Virus record (IMG/VR): IMGVR_UViG_3300032897_000004
Span: 1 to 60,678 of that record
DNA: 60,678 bases
Strand: one strand, 5' to 3'
DNA from: a virus
Shown here: positions 53,887 through 60,639 of the stretch, in pieces
Layout: the number at the start of each line of letters is the position of its first letter
Numbering within the stretch: the first letter of the stretch is position 1
Made by a program: the position numbers and the translations under genes
The notes under the pieces: model-generated
Databases searched by the model: none
What the model was told of the DNA's origin: nothing
What the model saw: the letters and a program-made list of their open reading frames with translations, nothing else

Positions 53887-54491
53887 GAGACGTCATCATC
53901 GCGCCCTTCGGCGACGACTGTGACAACTACTGGCTGGCCGACAGCGCCGGAATCGCGGCCATCTACCTGCTGCGCGACGAGATGCGCAGGCGCGGCATTG
54001 ACATCGCCTGCGGTCCGATGGACGAGCAGGCGCGGGTCACCATCTATCCCGAAGGTGTGCCGAACGATGCCCCCTGGGGCCACACCATTCACTGGATACT
54101 GGGACCGACGTGCGGCCATCCCGGTACGGATAGGTGGTACTTCCTGCCCTGCATGGGCACACCGAACGTCGCCGTTCCGCTCATCGACGAGGGCATCTTC
54201 TACAACGATGGTCGGCCGCACGAGGGTGTCCTGTACGTCGAGGACATCCACCCGCACACTCCCAAGAACGAATTGGCCGAGCTGTTCCGTAGCCGGGAGG
54301 TGCTGGTCCACAACCACCCATGGTTTTCCAACATGGGCATGGAGGCTCAACTTTGTGGCTGCAGGGTAGAGTATGTCGATGGCCATCAGGAGATGCCGGT
54401 CTCGGCATGGCGCATCTGGCAGGCACTCATCCCGGGCCAACTGGACAACTTCGCCGAACATCTGCGAGCCCTGCTCTTGACAAGTGCATGA
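53883..54491 (+). CDS. Glycosyltransferase-like protein
   Basis: A 202-aa protein from GTG 53883. IIAPFGDDCDNYWLADSAGI at the start and VLVHNHPWFSNMGMEAQLCG then CRVEYVDG near residues 145-170 resemble the donor-side segment of GT-B enzymes (E/A..LCG.PV.Y). It is short for a GT-B enzyme, so it may be a divergent or single-domain form. Medium confidence. Confidence 0.55.
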   Translation: MRDVIIAPFGDDCDNYWLADSAGIAAIYLLRDEMRRRGIDIACGPMDEQARVTIYPEGVPNDAPWGHTIHWILGPTCGHPGTDRWYFLPCMGTPNVAVPLIDEGIFYNDGRPHEGVLYVEDIHPHTPKNELAELFRSREVLVHNHPWFSNMGMEAQLCGCRVEYVDGHQEMPVSAWRIWQALIPGQLDNFAEHLRALLLTSA

Positions 54492-54512
54492 GCGTTCGGG
54501 TTAAATAGAGGT

Positions 54513-54599
54513 ATGAAAGGCCCAAACTCGCCGATGGGGCAGGGTGTGCCGCGGCCACAGCCGGATGGCGTGGTGAAACCATGGAAGGAGTGTCTGTGA
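54513..54599 (+). CDS. 28-aa peptide ending KPWKECL
   Basis: ATG 54513 starts MKGPNSPMGQGVPRPQPDGV; the rest is VKPWKECL. Pro/Gly-rich and probably unstructured, it is nearly reduced to the KPW tail. Its last codons hold GGAAGGAG, the SD of the next gene (GTG 54596). Confidence 0.5.
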   Translation: MKGPNSPMGQGVPRPQPDGVVKPWKECL

Positions 54600-54889
54600 A
54601 CGATTTGGATGAAGTCGCGCAGCAGCACGACGGGCCTGCGATGAGGGCGTACACGGCGGTGCGCGACATCAACCGGATGATGTGCTCGACCGTGGTCCCC
54701 AAACGCCTCGCCGACGCCGTCATCATTGAGCTGGCACAGAAGCTGGCCGACGCGGAACTGGCGTTGAGCGACCATGTGTATCTGGCGACGCACGACCTCA
54801 ACAACGGCCCAGAATACCAAGAGGTCCACCTGCGCCAACTCAATAGGCTCGCGGGCTTCCCTGTCCACGCCGACCGGAAGGAGCCGTGA
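54596..54889 (+). CDS. Helical protein ending DRKEP
   Basis: A 97-aa protein from GTG 54596 with GGAAGGAG 5 bases upstream; ATG 54581 is an alternative. Helices AYTAVRDINRMMCSTVVPKR and DAVIIELAQKLADAELALSD. The tail DRKEP is coded by the junction repeat at 54872-54891. Confidence 0.65.
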   Translation: MNDLDEVAQQHDGPAMRAYTAVRDINRMMCSTVVPKRLADAVIIELAQKLADAELALSDHVYLATHDLNNGPEYQEVHLRQLNRLAGFPVHADRKEP

Positions 54890-54891
54890 TG
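54872..54891 (+). repeat. 20-bp junction repeat, RKEP type, copy 1
   Basis: gaccggaaggagccgtgatg encodes the end of one gene (DRKEP-stop), the SD GGAAGGAG and the start ATG of the next. Exact copies at 55640-55659 and 55897-55916; a variant lies at 55228-55244. Confidence 0.85.
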
Positions 54892-55242
54892 GGTGAGCCG
54901 CCCACCTTCGAGAAGCACGACGGCCTCGCTCGCGCTGGCGAGGTGTCGATGCTCCCCTGGCGCTACGCCTTCCTGTATCGCGACCTCGTCGAGGTGGCGC
55001 GCGAGCACGGCTATGCGCTGGCGCTGCACGGGTCGATGAAGCGCGACCTCGACCTGATAGCGGTGCCGTGGACGGGGCTCGCCGTCAGCGCCGAGCACTT
55101 GGCTCTCGCGTTGCGCGATGCAGCGGGTGCGGCGTTCGGTGAAGGCGACCCGCACGAGAAGAAGCACGGTCGACTTGCTTGGTCGCTGCACCTCGGCGGC
55201 GGTCCGTACGTCGACCTGTCCGTGATGCCGAAGGAGCCGTGA
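54889..55242 (+). CDS. Nucleotidyltransferase-like conserved phage protein
   Basis: A 117-aa protein. REHGYALALHGSMKRDLDLI then AVPWTGLAVSAEHLALALRD and YVDLSVMP match a widespread phage family with G-S...D-x-D like a minimal nucleotidyltransferase (GSMKRDLDL). A catalytic role is unproven. Confidence 0.7.
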   Translation: MGEPPTFEKHDGLARAGEVSMLPWRYAFLYRDLVEVAREHGYALALHGSMKRDLDLIAVPWTGLAVSAEHLALALRDAAGAAFGEGDPHEKKHGRLAWSLHLGGGPYVDLSVMPKEP

Positions 55243-55424
55243 TGCCTGACCAGAGCGCCGACGAGGAGTTGAACGACGAGTTGACAGTGGCGGTTCTGCG
55301 GACGTTGCTCGCAGAACGCGACCAGAAAATCGCCCAACTTGAAGCTCGCTGCGGGGTCCTCCTCGCGGAGCGCAGAGCGTTCAGGCGGGCACTTGGCGTG
55401 TTGATGAACGCCCCAGAACCATGA
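55242..55424 (+). CDS. Small coiled-coil protein
   Basis: A 60-aa protein from ATG 55242 (TGATG). A long helix (ELTVAVLRTLLAERDQKIAQ; LEARCGVLLAERRAFRRALG) predicts a coiled coil. Ends NAPEP, a variant of the junction tail. Function is unknown. Confidence 0.62.
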   Translation: MPDQSADEELNDELTVAVLRTLLAERDQKIAQLEARCGVLLAERRAFRRALGVLMNAPEP

Positions 55425-55657
55425 GCGCCTTCGAACAGTTGCGGGAGGAGGGGCTGCTGACGGAGGAGGTGAGGGCGGTCATCTACGACCTTGAGCACGG
55501 CCTAGCCGTCCCGCAGGCCCGCGTCCTGCTCGCCCTCGCCGCCCTCGCCGCCGTGGCGCTGGAGCAGGCGAGGATTCACACGCACGAGCCTCTTCCCGGC
55601 GAGGTCGATGCCTATATGCGGGAACAGGCCGCCCTTTTCGACCGGAAGGAGCCGTGA
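55421..55657 (+). CDS. Helical protein, paralogue of 55914-56357
   Basis: A 78-aa protein. FEQLREEGLLTEEVRAVIYD and ALAALAAVALEQARIHTHEP have direct counterparts in the 147-aa gene at 55914-56357. It ends DRKEP via the junction repeat. Confidence 0.65.
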   Translation: MSAFEQLREEGLLTEEVRAVIYDLEHGLAVPQARVLLALAALAAVALEQARIHTHEPLPGEVDAYMREQAALFDRKEP

Positions 55658-55659
55658 TG
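55640..55659 (+). repeat. 20-bp junction repeat, RKEP type, copy 2
   Basis: Exact copy of 54872-54891, at the next-but-two gene boundary. Confidence 0.85.
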
Positions 55660-55914
55660 AGCAGCATCAACCCGATACTCGACGCCGCCATGGTGGCGCG
55701 CAAGGCGCGCGCCGCCGAGTTCGACGACCGCTGGAGCATGGACGCTCCGGGGGTCGACTTCTTCGACCTGACCAACCGAGCCATCAGGAACCTGCAGAGC
55801 GCCCAGCACGCGCTCGTCTACGGGCCGCGCGAGAACATCCGCCGCGACCTGAACGATGCCGGGAACCTGTGCGACTTGGCGTGGTCGCTGTGCCGGGACC
55901 GGAAGGAGCCGTGA
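55657..55914 (+). CDS. Helical protein ending DRKEP
   Basis: An 85-aa protein from ATG 55657 (TGATG). Helices AAMVARKARAAEFDDRWSMD and DLTNRAIRNLQSAQHALVYG; ends DRKEP. No family is recognised. Confidence 0.64.
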   Translation: MSSINPILDAAMVARKARAAEFDDRWSMDAPGVDFFDLTNRAIRNLQSAQHALVYGPRENIRRDLNDAGNLCDLAWSLCRDRKEP

Positions 55915-55916
55915 TG
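55897..55916 (+). repeat. 20-bp junction repeat, RKEP type, copy 3
   Basis: Exact copy of the 54872 and 55640 repeats, again joining two genes. Confidence 0.85.
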
Positions 55917-56357
55917 AGCGAGCAAAGTGCCGTCGAGCAGTTGAGAGAGGCGGAGTTGCTGCCGGAGGAAGTGGAGCACTACGCAAGGGGAACGGAGGGT
56001 CCGCGAGAGTGGCTGGCCGACCGCAACCCTAGAGACGCCGTTGAGATGACGGTGCGTGATGCAGACGCCGCCCTCGACGCCCTCGCCGCCGTGGCGCTGG
56101 AGCAGGCACGGGAGGCGCGAAGCTGGCAGCGGTCAAGCGAAAACTGGGCCAAGCAACGAGACGCCGAGAAGGCCCGGCGCGAGCAGGCGGAGACGGAGGT
56201 CGAGCGTCTCGACTTCCTTGCGAATCACGCGAGCGACCTTCTGAAGCTGGCTTGGGAAGACACGGAGTCGGCCCATATGAAGGGCGGCTGGTCCTTCTCT
56301 GAATGGCTCGACTACCTTGAGGCCGACCTCGCCCGCCGCAGCGGAGGGGAGTCGTGA
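55914..56357 (+). CDS. Long helical protein, unknown
   Basis: A 147-aa protein. An N-terminal segment shared with the 78-aa gene (VEQLREAELLPEEVEHYARG; ALDALAAVALEQAREARSWQ) is followed by a long charged coiled coil and a Trp-containing end (GGWSFSEWLDYLEADLARR). Duplication within the cluster is likely. Confidence 0.66.
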   Translation: MSEQSAVEQLREAELLPEEVEHYARGTEGPREWLADRNPRDAVEMTVRDADAALDALAAVALEQAREARSWQRSSENWAKQRDAEKARREQAETEVERLDFLANHASDLLKLAWEDTESAHMKGGWSFSEWLDYLEADLARRSGGES

Positions 56358-56713
56358 TGCCGTTCCAAGACCACGGAGGTCACGTCGAGAGGCTGTGGCG
56401 TGAGGCCGACGAGAGGAAGGACCAGCGCATCGCCGAGCTGGAAGCTCGTATCGAACGCGACCAAGAGTGGCTCGACAGGTGGCAGGGCGTAGCCGCTGAG
56501 AAAGACCTACAGCTCGCCGCCGAAAAGGCCCGTGCCGATGAGTACAAGGAGGTAGCCGAGCGTATCGCTCGCCACTGGGCCTACCCGGACTGGTTCTTCG
56601 AGACCGACCCGCCAGACGCCTATGTGACGCCGCAGGCCGGGGCGCGGCGCATCGTCAAAGAATACCTCAAGGAGATACGGGATGAGCGTGAAGGAGACCA
56701 CAGTGATGGTTGA
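56357..56713 (+). CDS. Coiled-coil protein, unknown
   Basis: A 118-aa protein from ATG 56357. A long helix (RKDQRIAELEARIERDQEWL; EKARADEYKEVAERIARHWA) is followed by an aromatic segment (YPDWFFETDPPDAYVTPQAG) and a helix. The family may occur in phage hypotheticals, but I cannot name one. Confidence 0.65.
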   Translation: MPFQDHGGHVERLWREADERKDQRIAELEARIERDQEWLDRWQGVAAEKDLQLAAEKARADEYKEVAERIARHWAYPDWFFETDPPDAYVTPQAGARRIVKEYLKEIRDEREGDHSDG

Positions 56714-56852
56714 TGTACGCCCTTGCGGCGAGAACGTCGAACTCTACCTGCGGACCGCCGAGGGCATTGCTCTCTATATCCCGCTGGACTTGGCCGAGGC
56801 CGAGAAGGTCAGGGATAAGCTCGACGCCATCATCCGCTACCTGAAGGCATGA
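56682..56852 (+). CDS. Small protein, unknown
   Basis: A 56-aa protein. AAGGAG precedes ATG 56682 by 7 bases; ATG 56706 (48 aa) is an alternative with its own AAGGAG. VELYLRTAEGIALYIPLDLA then EAEKVRDKLDAIIRY has a beta-beta-helix profile. Overlaps both neighbours. Confidence 0.62.
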   Translation: MSVKETTVMVDVRPCGENVELYLRTAEGIALYIPLDLAEAEKVRDKLDAIIRYLKA

Positions 56853-57103
56853 AAGAGTACCGCCTGCGCCCCGTTGAGGCGTTCCAGTACTGGGGCCAGC
56901 CCATCGAGGAGCTGCAGGAGCTGTGTCCGTTGCTGCATGAGGCCGATGCTCGCTTCAGTCACGACCTGGAGCTGGAGCAGCCGTTCGGTGTACTGTTCGG
57001 CAACACGAAGGTCAACAAGAGCGACTGGCTGGTCCATTCCTATCTGGGCTGGCAGGTCATGTCGGATGCTGAGTTCTTCAAGCTCTATGAGGCCGTGGAA
57101 TGA
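56849..57103 (+). CDS. Conserved small phage protein, copy C
   Basis: An 84-aa protein. RLRPVEAFQYWGQPIEELQE, KSDWLVHSYLGWQVMSDAEF and FKLYEAVE show the same scaffold as the genes at 52303 and 52566 (P-x-E-A-x-Q-Y, DW(L/V)V, EF...Y). Third paralogue in the cluster. Confidence 0.68.
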   Translation: MKEYRLRPVEAFQYWGQPIEELQELCPLLHEADARFSHDLELEQPFGVLFGNTKVNKSDWLVHSYLGWQVMSDAEFFKLYEAVE

Positions 57104-57366
57104 GCGACTACGAGTATCTTGATATCGAGTACAACGGCCCGAGCGCCAGCGAGAAGACCGGCCTCTGGGCGGTGCTCAGCAAGCATGGCGACGAACTCGG
57201 CGTTGTGAGGTGGTTCGGCCGCTGGCGGCAGTACTGCTTCTACCCGGAGCCCGACTGCGCCTTCAGCGCTGGCTGTCTGGCCGACATACAGGACTTCCTG
57301 CGCAGCGCGAAGGACGTTTACCGGGAGTGCAGCCAAGCCCGGCCGCAAGAAGAAGAACTACAATAG
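57100..57366 (+). CDS. Conserved small phage protein
   Basis: An 88-aa protein. LWAVLSKHGDELGVVRWFGR, WRQYCFYPEPDCAFSAGCLA and DIQDFLRSA match a very common phage hypothetical ('LGxIKWYGRWRQYxFxPEPGTVFNxxCLxDI'). Function is unknown. Confidence 0.74.
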   Translation: MSDYEYLDIEYNGPSASEKTGLWAVLSKHGDELGVVRWFGRWRQYCFYPEPDCAFSAGCLADIQDFLRSAKDVYRECSQARPQEEELQ

Positions 57367-57387
57367 CAAAAGAGGCTGGAGGGACGA

Positions 57388-57603
57388 ATGAAACTGCACA
57401 TCAGGACATTCTATGACGAGGACTGCGATGACTACGTCATACAGCTCGATTGGCAGGACAAAGAGGGCAAGCGCTGGGGTTGGCAGGGTTGTGCCGCCGA
57501 CCTTTGTGTCGTGCTGCCGCAGGTGGAGGACGTGAAGAACGACGGCATCAAGCCTCTCGACCAGTTCCGGTTTCATGGCACCACCATTGACTTGAAGGAG
57601 TAG
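57388..57603 (+). CDS. Small protein, unknown
   Basis: A 71-aa protein from ATG 57388 with GGAGGGAC upstream. Beta strands (KLHIRTFYDEDCDDYVIQLD) then a helix. No family is recognised. Confidence 0.65.
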   Translation: MKLHIRTFYDEDCDDYVIQLDWQDKEGKRWGWQGCAADLCVVLPQVEDVKNDGIKPLDQFRFHGTTIDLKE

Positions 57604-57605
57604 AA

Positions 57606-57794
57606 ATGAAGTATGCCGGTAGGCCGAATCTCAACAGGCTCTTCGCGGAAGAGAGACTGCCGCAGAGCGTCATCGACCTCGTCGCCTGCTGTACCAACGA
57701 CGGCGACTTCAACTGCGAGCGCTGCTGCTTGGGTGACATCAACGACAATTGCGACATGGCCGCCCTCGAAGACCTCGCCGCCCTGGTGAAATGA
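57606..57794 (+). CDS. Small Cys-rich protein
   Basis: A 62-aa protein with Cys at CCTNDGDFNCERCCLGDIND then C, suggesting a metal site; acidic. SD GAAGGAG. Function is unknown. Confidence 0.64.
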   Translation: MKYAGRPNLNRLFAEERLPQSVIDLVACCTNDGDFNCERCCLGDINDNCDMAALEDLAALVK

Positions 57795-57997
57795 GCACCA
57801 AGACACAGTACTTCTGCGACTGCTGCGGCAGGGAGCTGAACAACTGTCGTTGGCATCCTCTCGAATTGGCAATCTATGGAGAGCGCTATTGGAGGGGCGA
57901 CGTCTGCGAAGAGTGCGAGTTGAAGTTCTTTGAGGCCCTCAACGCAATCCTCACTAGTAACGGTCTTGCTCCTGTCTTGGTTCCGCGACATGGATGA
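57791..57997 (+). CDS. Zinc-finger-like small protein
   Basis: A 68-aa protein from ATG 57791 (ATGA overlap). CDCCGRELNNCRWHPLEL and CEEC form a zinc site; the helical end is KFFEALNAILTS. It overlaps the next gene by 8 bases. Confidence 0.64.
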   Translation: MSTKTQYFCDCCGRELNNCRWHPLELAIYGERYWRGDVCEECELKFFEALNAILTSNGLAPVLVPRHG

Positions 57998-58190
57998 GGT
58001 GACCTACTGGAAGGCCGTGGCGCGCAAGCTGGCGCGCTGGCTGCCCATCGACGGCACGAGCTACAGCGTCTATCGCCAGGACATGCCACACAGCCTGCTG
58101 AGCGAGCAGATGGCCCCCGAGGACTGGGTCCGCATGGCGCAGCGCGCTGTCGAGGTGCGTGAGGCGGCGGGGCTGCCCCCGGCCATCTAG
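57990..58190 (+). CDS. Small protein, unknown
   Basis: A 66-aa protein from ATG 57990. VTYWKAVARKLARWLPIDGT and EDWVRMAQRAVEVREAAGLP are helical. It ends by converging with the leftward gene at 58187 (4-base overlap). Confidence 0.6.
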   Translation: MDEVTYWKAVARKLARWLPIDGTSYSVYRQDMPHSLLSEQMAPEDWVRMAQRAVEVREAAGLPPAI

Positions 58191-58384
58191 CACAGCGCCG
58201 AACGTTTCCCGTTGCGGGAAAACTCAAACGGGCGCTGCAGGGCGCGGCTGTAGAGCGCGGAGAAGTACACCATGAGCATGCCCTCGTCGACCGGGCGCGT
58301 GCGGAAGTAGAGATGGGCGGCGGCGTACAACATTCCTTCCAGCTCGCCGCGGCTGGCGCGGCTAAGGATGGTGTCGGCGTCCAT
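58187..58384 (-). CDS. Small helical protein, unknown
   Basis: A 65-aa protein (MDADTILSRASRGELEGMLY; VYFSALYSRALQRPFEFSRN). SD-like AGGAGAGG precedes the ATG, and the promoter at 58420-58448 drives it. No family is recognised. Confidence 0.64.
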   Translation of the reverse strand: MDADTILSRASRGELEGMLYAAAHLYFRTRPVDEGMLMVYFSALYSRALQRPFEFSRNGKRSALC

Positions 58385-58419
58385 TGGGTTCCTCTCCTAG
58401 AACTTATACAGCGGGGCGC

Positions 58420-58448
58420 ACTCTACCGGAGCGTCGAGCCTGGGTCAA
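58420..58448 (-). promoter_or_regulatory. Promoter of the 65-aa gene
   Basis: The minus strand has TTGACC (58443-58448), 17 bases, TAGAGT (58420-58425), 35 bases before ATG 58384. It borders the non-coding region with repeats. Confidence 0.68.
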
Positions 58449-58649
58449 GCGGGGAACGTTACAGGATGGCCAAACATCTCCACGATTTTCGCCAGCGCGT
58501 AAAAATAGGAGTCATCCCTACCGAATTTTCCGGCACCTTGTTACATAGGGGGGTAACACGTTCTGATTTTGGCATATAGGCTGGTTACCACCCACCCAAC
58601 GAGGCGGCTACTAGGGTTTTAGTACTTTTTTGGCCGAATGCTTTTTGCC
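58449..58649. other. Non-coding stretch before the iteron field
   Basis: No convincing gene on either strand. It contains a small inverted repeat TGTTAC / GTAACA (58539-58558, 8-base spacer) and a T-rich segment near 58617-58650. Together with the repeat field it forms the longest intergenic region of the window. Confidence 0.6.
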
Positions 58650-58875
58650 GTACTATCATCGTCGTAGCGACGAGCCAACGAGGATGGTAGTACTACCCTC
58701 CGGGTACGACCATCCGGGTACGACCCTCCTGAGGGTACTACCATCCAAGTACCACCATCCCCGTAGCACCATAGTAGCACCATCACTGTAGTACCATCCC
58801 TATGGTGCTACTACCAGCACAGTAGGATGGTGGTGCTACCATCCGGGTACTACCATCCCGGTAGTAGCTACGAGC
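58650..58875. repeat. Iteron-like field of ACCATCC repeats
   Basis: Six exact ACCATCC copies (58709, 58740, 58754, 58793, 58838, 58852), two inverted GGATGGT copies (58682, 58825) and several variants (ACCCTCC, ACCATAG, ACCATCA) are packed into about 180 bases. They are usually preceded by GGTAC or GTA. Spacing is irregular (14-45 bases). It lies in a 548-base intergenic region. It suits binding of a repeat-recognising initiator or regulator. Confidence 0.75.
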
Positions 58876-58920
58876 AAAATAAAAGGGACCTGCCTATTAT
58901 GCAGCTAATAGGCAGGCCCC
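58876..58920 (-). terminator. Rho-independent terminator of the right-end cluster
   Basis: On the minus strand a long stem (arms 58885-58899 and 58906-58920, core CCTGCCTATTA / TAATAGGCAGG) with a 6-base loop is followed by TTTTATTTTG. It ends the leftward unit 58933-60639 and shields the iteron field from it. Confidence 0.85.
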
Positions 58921-58932
58921 AGTGGTTGCGGG

Positions 58933-59121
58933 TTACTTTGCGGTCGGACACTTCCCCCCGTTGGCCTTCACGCAGAGCGTGCACAGGTGGGTATCGGCGA
59001 CACTGTACAGCACCGATGCCAGCGGACGCTGACACCACGCGTCCACGTGGTGAACGTCTACGTTGCGCAGTGCAGGTCGAGTCTCCACGTTCCCGTGCTT
59101 CGTTGTGACTTGAACGTTCAT
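58933..59121 (-). CDS. Small protein, possible zinc site
   Basis: A 62-aa protein starting MNVQVTTKHGNVETRPALRN at ATG 59121, 6 bases after AAAGGTG. Late Cys residues (HLCTLCVKANGGKC) suggest metal binding. Last gene before the terminator. Confidence 0.62.
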   Translation of the reverse strand: MNVQVTTKHGNVETRPALRNVDVHHVDAWCQRPLASVLYSVADTHLCTLCVKANGGKCPTAK

Positions 59122-59138
59122 CGTATCACCTTTCTTTG

Positions 59139-59152
59139 TCATCAATTGATGA
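59139..59152. promoter_or_regulatory. 14-bp palindrome, possible operator
   Basis: TCATCAATTGATGA is a perfect palindrome in the short gap between the 62-aa and 86-aa genes. The flanks are A+T-rich for this genome. It could be a dimeric-repressor site. Confidence 0.45.
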
Positions 59153-59160
59153 TACCTATT

Positions 59161-59421
59161 CTATTCTACGTAGTCCCAACTGCACTCAGAAATACTTACT
59201 AACCCACCGAATACCCTGTATGCGTAGTCCTGGGTCAGGTCGTAGTGTCCGAGGTGCAGCCCTGTGTTCACATTCCAGTGCCACACGATATATGGCCGGT
59301 CGGGGAATACTGGGGTTTGGCTACGCGCCAGAATGACGCCTTCCAGACTGTCGGGTGAGAACGCCGCGTCTACGTACGCGGCGTGAGCGTCGGTCAAGTC
59401 TGTCATCAGAAAGTGCGTCAT
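59161..59421 (-). CDS. Small protein, unknown
   Basis: An 86-aa protein (MTDLTDAHAAYVDAAFSPDS; YIVWHWNVNTGLHLGHYDLT). It overlaps its upstream neighbour at base 59421 (TAATG). No family is recognised. Confidence 0.63.
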   Translation of the reverse strand: MTHFLMTDLTDAHAAYVDAAFSPDSLEGVILARSQTPVFPDRPYIVWHWNVNTGLHLGHYDLTQDYAYRVFGGLVSISECSWDYVE

Positions 59422-59639
59422 TATTCGTCCGCCTCATACTTGCGCCAGATTGTGTACGTGCCGTCGTGCTCAGTTTCGAATTGCACCTCGTCTGTACGTG
59501 ATGTCCTGAACAACTCGACCCGGCCGGAGTAGTCGGCTTTTGCTTCGGACAGTAAACGCCGGACTTGTTCCTGACCGCAATCGTACACGGTCATTATCAC
59601 GCCTGAAGTGCTATGGTGTTTGAAACCGTAGCGTACCAT
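59421..59639 (-). CDS. Small protein, unknown
   Basis: A 72-aa protein behind GGAAGGATATC. VIMTVYDCGQEQVRRLLSEA and VELFRTSRTDEVQFETEHDG then TYTIWRKYEADE look like a small alpha-beta domain. No family is recognised. Confidence 0.63.
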   Translation of the reverse strand: MVRYGFKHHSTSGVIMTVYDCGQEQVRRLLSEAKADYSGRVELFRTSRTDEVQFETEHDGTYTIWRKYEADE

Positions 59640-59670
59640 GATATCCTTCCATGAATTGTTGCCGGGTAGG

Positions 59671-59690
59671 GGTGCGGCTTGCGCCGCACC
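59671..59690 (-). terminator. Hairpin with GCAA tetraloop
   Basis: GGTGCGGC-GCAA-GCCGCACC on the minus strand, 3 bases after the stop of the 120-aa gene. It has the same CGGCGCAAGCCG core as the hairpin at 15771-15790. No T-run follows. Confidence 0.55.
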
Positions 59691-59693
59691 GCC

Positions 59694-60056
59694 TTACCGC
59701 TCCGGCCTTGTGTTCGTGCGCACTTTGCAGCCGTCCACATCGGCGACCACGCCAACACGAATTGTGTACAGCGCTCCGGCCTCGTGAACAAACGAGTGCT
59801 TTTCCACGTGCGGCTTCGGGCCAAGCACTCGACCGTTCTTGTCGCGCGTCGCCATGTGCCACACCTCGCGTGCACGGGGAACGTCCACGCTGGTTGCCGT
59901 GCTCTCTTTGCGGTCAACGAGTCGATATTGGTTCACGCCAATCTTCATCAGGCTGAACCGTGGCGTGAGCGCCACCAATCTTTCGCCGGGGAAGAACATG
60001 TCGTGCCTCTCTTCCGTGACTGGTTTGCACTTCTCGCTGAAAGCCCAATATGCCAC
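59694..60056 (-). CDS. Unknown 120-aa protein
   Basis: A 120-aa protein from GTG 60056 (GGGGGATAG upstream). Beta-rich middle and end (RFSLMKIGVNQYRLVDRKES; LYTIRVGVVADVDGCKVRTN). A shorter start at the internal MFFPGERLV is possible. No family is recognised. Confidence 0.58.
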   Translation of the reverse strand: MAYWAFSEKCKPVTEERHDMFFPGERLVALTPRFSLMKIGVNQYRLVDRKESTATSVDVPRAREVWHMATRDKNGRVLGPKPHVEKHSFVHEAGALYTIRVGVVADVDGCKVRTNTRPER

Positions 60057-60069
60057 GAATTCTATCCCC

Positions 60070-60219
60070 CTAGTCGATGATGACTTCCGGCAGGTCTTCG
60101 ATGTCGTCCAGAGTTAGGACGAATCCCTCTGCTTCAAGCGCCGTGATGGTGCCCTCGACTTCGGCGCGGTCAATGAGCCACGTTGTCTCGACGTCCCAGT
60201 CTGTCCAGAATTCCTGCAA
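60070..60219 (-). CDS. Small acidic protein
   Basis: A 49-aa protein from TTG 60219, 6 bases after GGTGA. It starts LQEFWTDWDVETTWLIDRAE and ends LTLDDIEDLPEVIID. It is in the same frame as the upstream gene, separated by a TGA and two codons. Function is unknown. Confidence 0.5.
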   Translation of the reverse strand: MQEFWTDWDVETTWLIDRAEVEGTITALEAEGFVLTLDDIEDLPEVIID

Positions 60220-60225
60220 CTCAGG

Positions 60226-60639
60226 TCACCGTCCTTGGCTCTTGTAGAGTTCCGACAACGGACGCGACGCAACTTCCCGTTGTTCTTCGAATCCGTAGTC
60301 ACTCTCCACGATTCTCCACATTGTGCACTGCTGGTCGATTAGTTCGGCAATTCCTGTCGCGCATTCCTGCGCGACGTTCCTGAGGTCTTCCGCGTCGCCC
60401 TCAGCGCAACCGCAAACCCACAGGCTTTCTTCCCGCACGAGGTTCCCGGCGTCGTCTTGCCAGCCGCCGATTCGCACCTCTTCGAACCACCCGCCAAACT
60501 CACGGGCAAAACGCGAGCGAACGGTCCCGGCCGCAAGCTCCCGCCATCCTTCGCGGATAGGCTCGCCGTCTTTGGTCACCGAACCTATTTGAATTTCCAG
60601 CGTCGCCTTCAACTTGCTCGCCCCCTCACGGCCACCCAC
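60226..60639 (-). CDS. Unknown 137-aa protein at the right edge
   Basis: A 137-aa protein from GTG 60639; TTG 60612 after GAGGGGG is an alternative start. FAREFGGWFEEVRIGGWQDD, then LWVCGCAEGDAEDLRNVAQE and an alpha-helical end. No family is recognised. The 39 bases beyond it hold nothing clear. Confidence 0.56.
   Translation of the reverse strand: MGGREGASKLKATLEIQIGSVTKDGEPIREGWRELAAGTVRSRFAREFGGWFEEVRIGGWQDDAGNLVREESLWVCGCAEGDAEDLRNVAQECATGIAELIDQQCTMWRIVESDYGFEEQREVASRPLSELYKSQGR

Noticed and set aside
58650-58875. CRISPR-like repeat array
   Set aside because: Repeats are only about 7-13 bases, irregularly spaced and in both orientations, with no constant repeat-spacer length and no cas genes.
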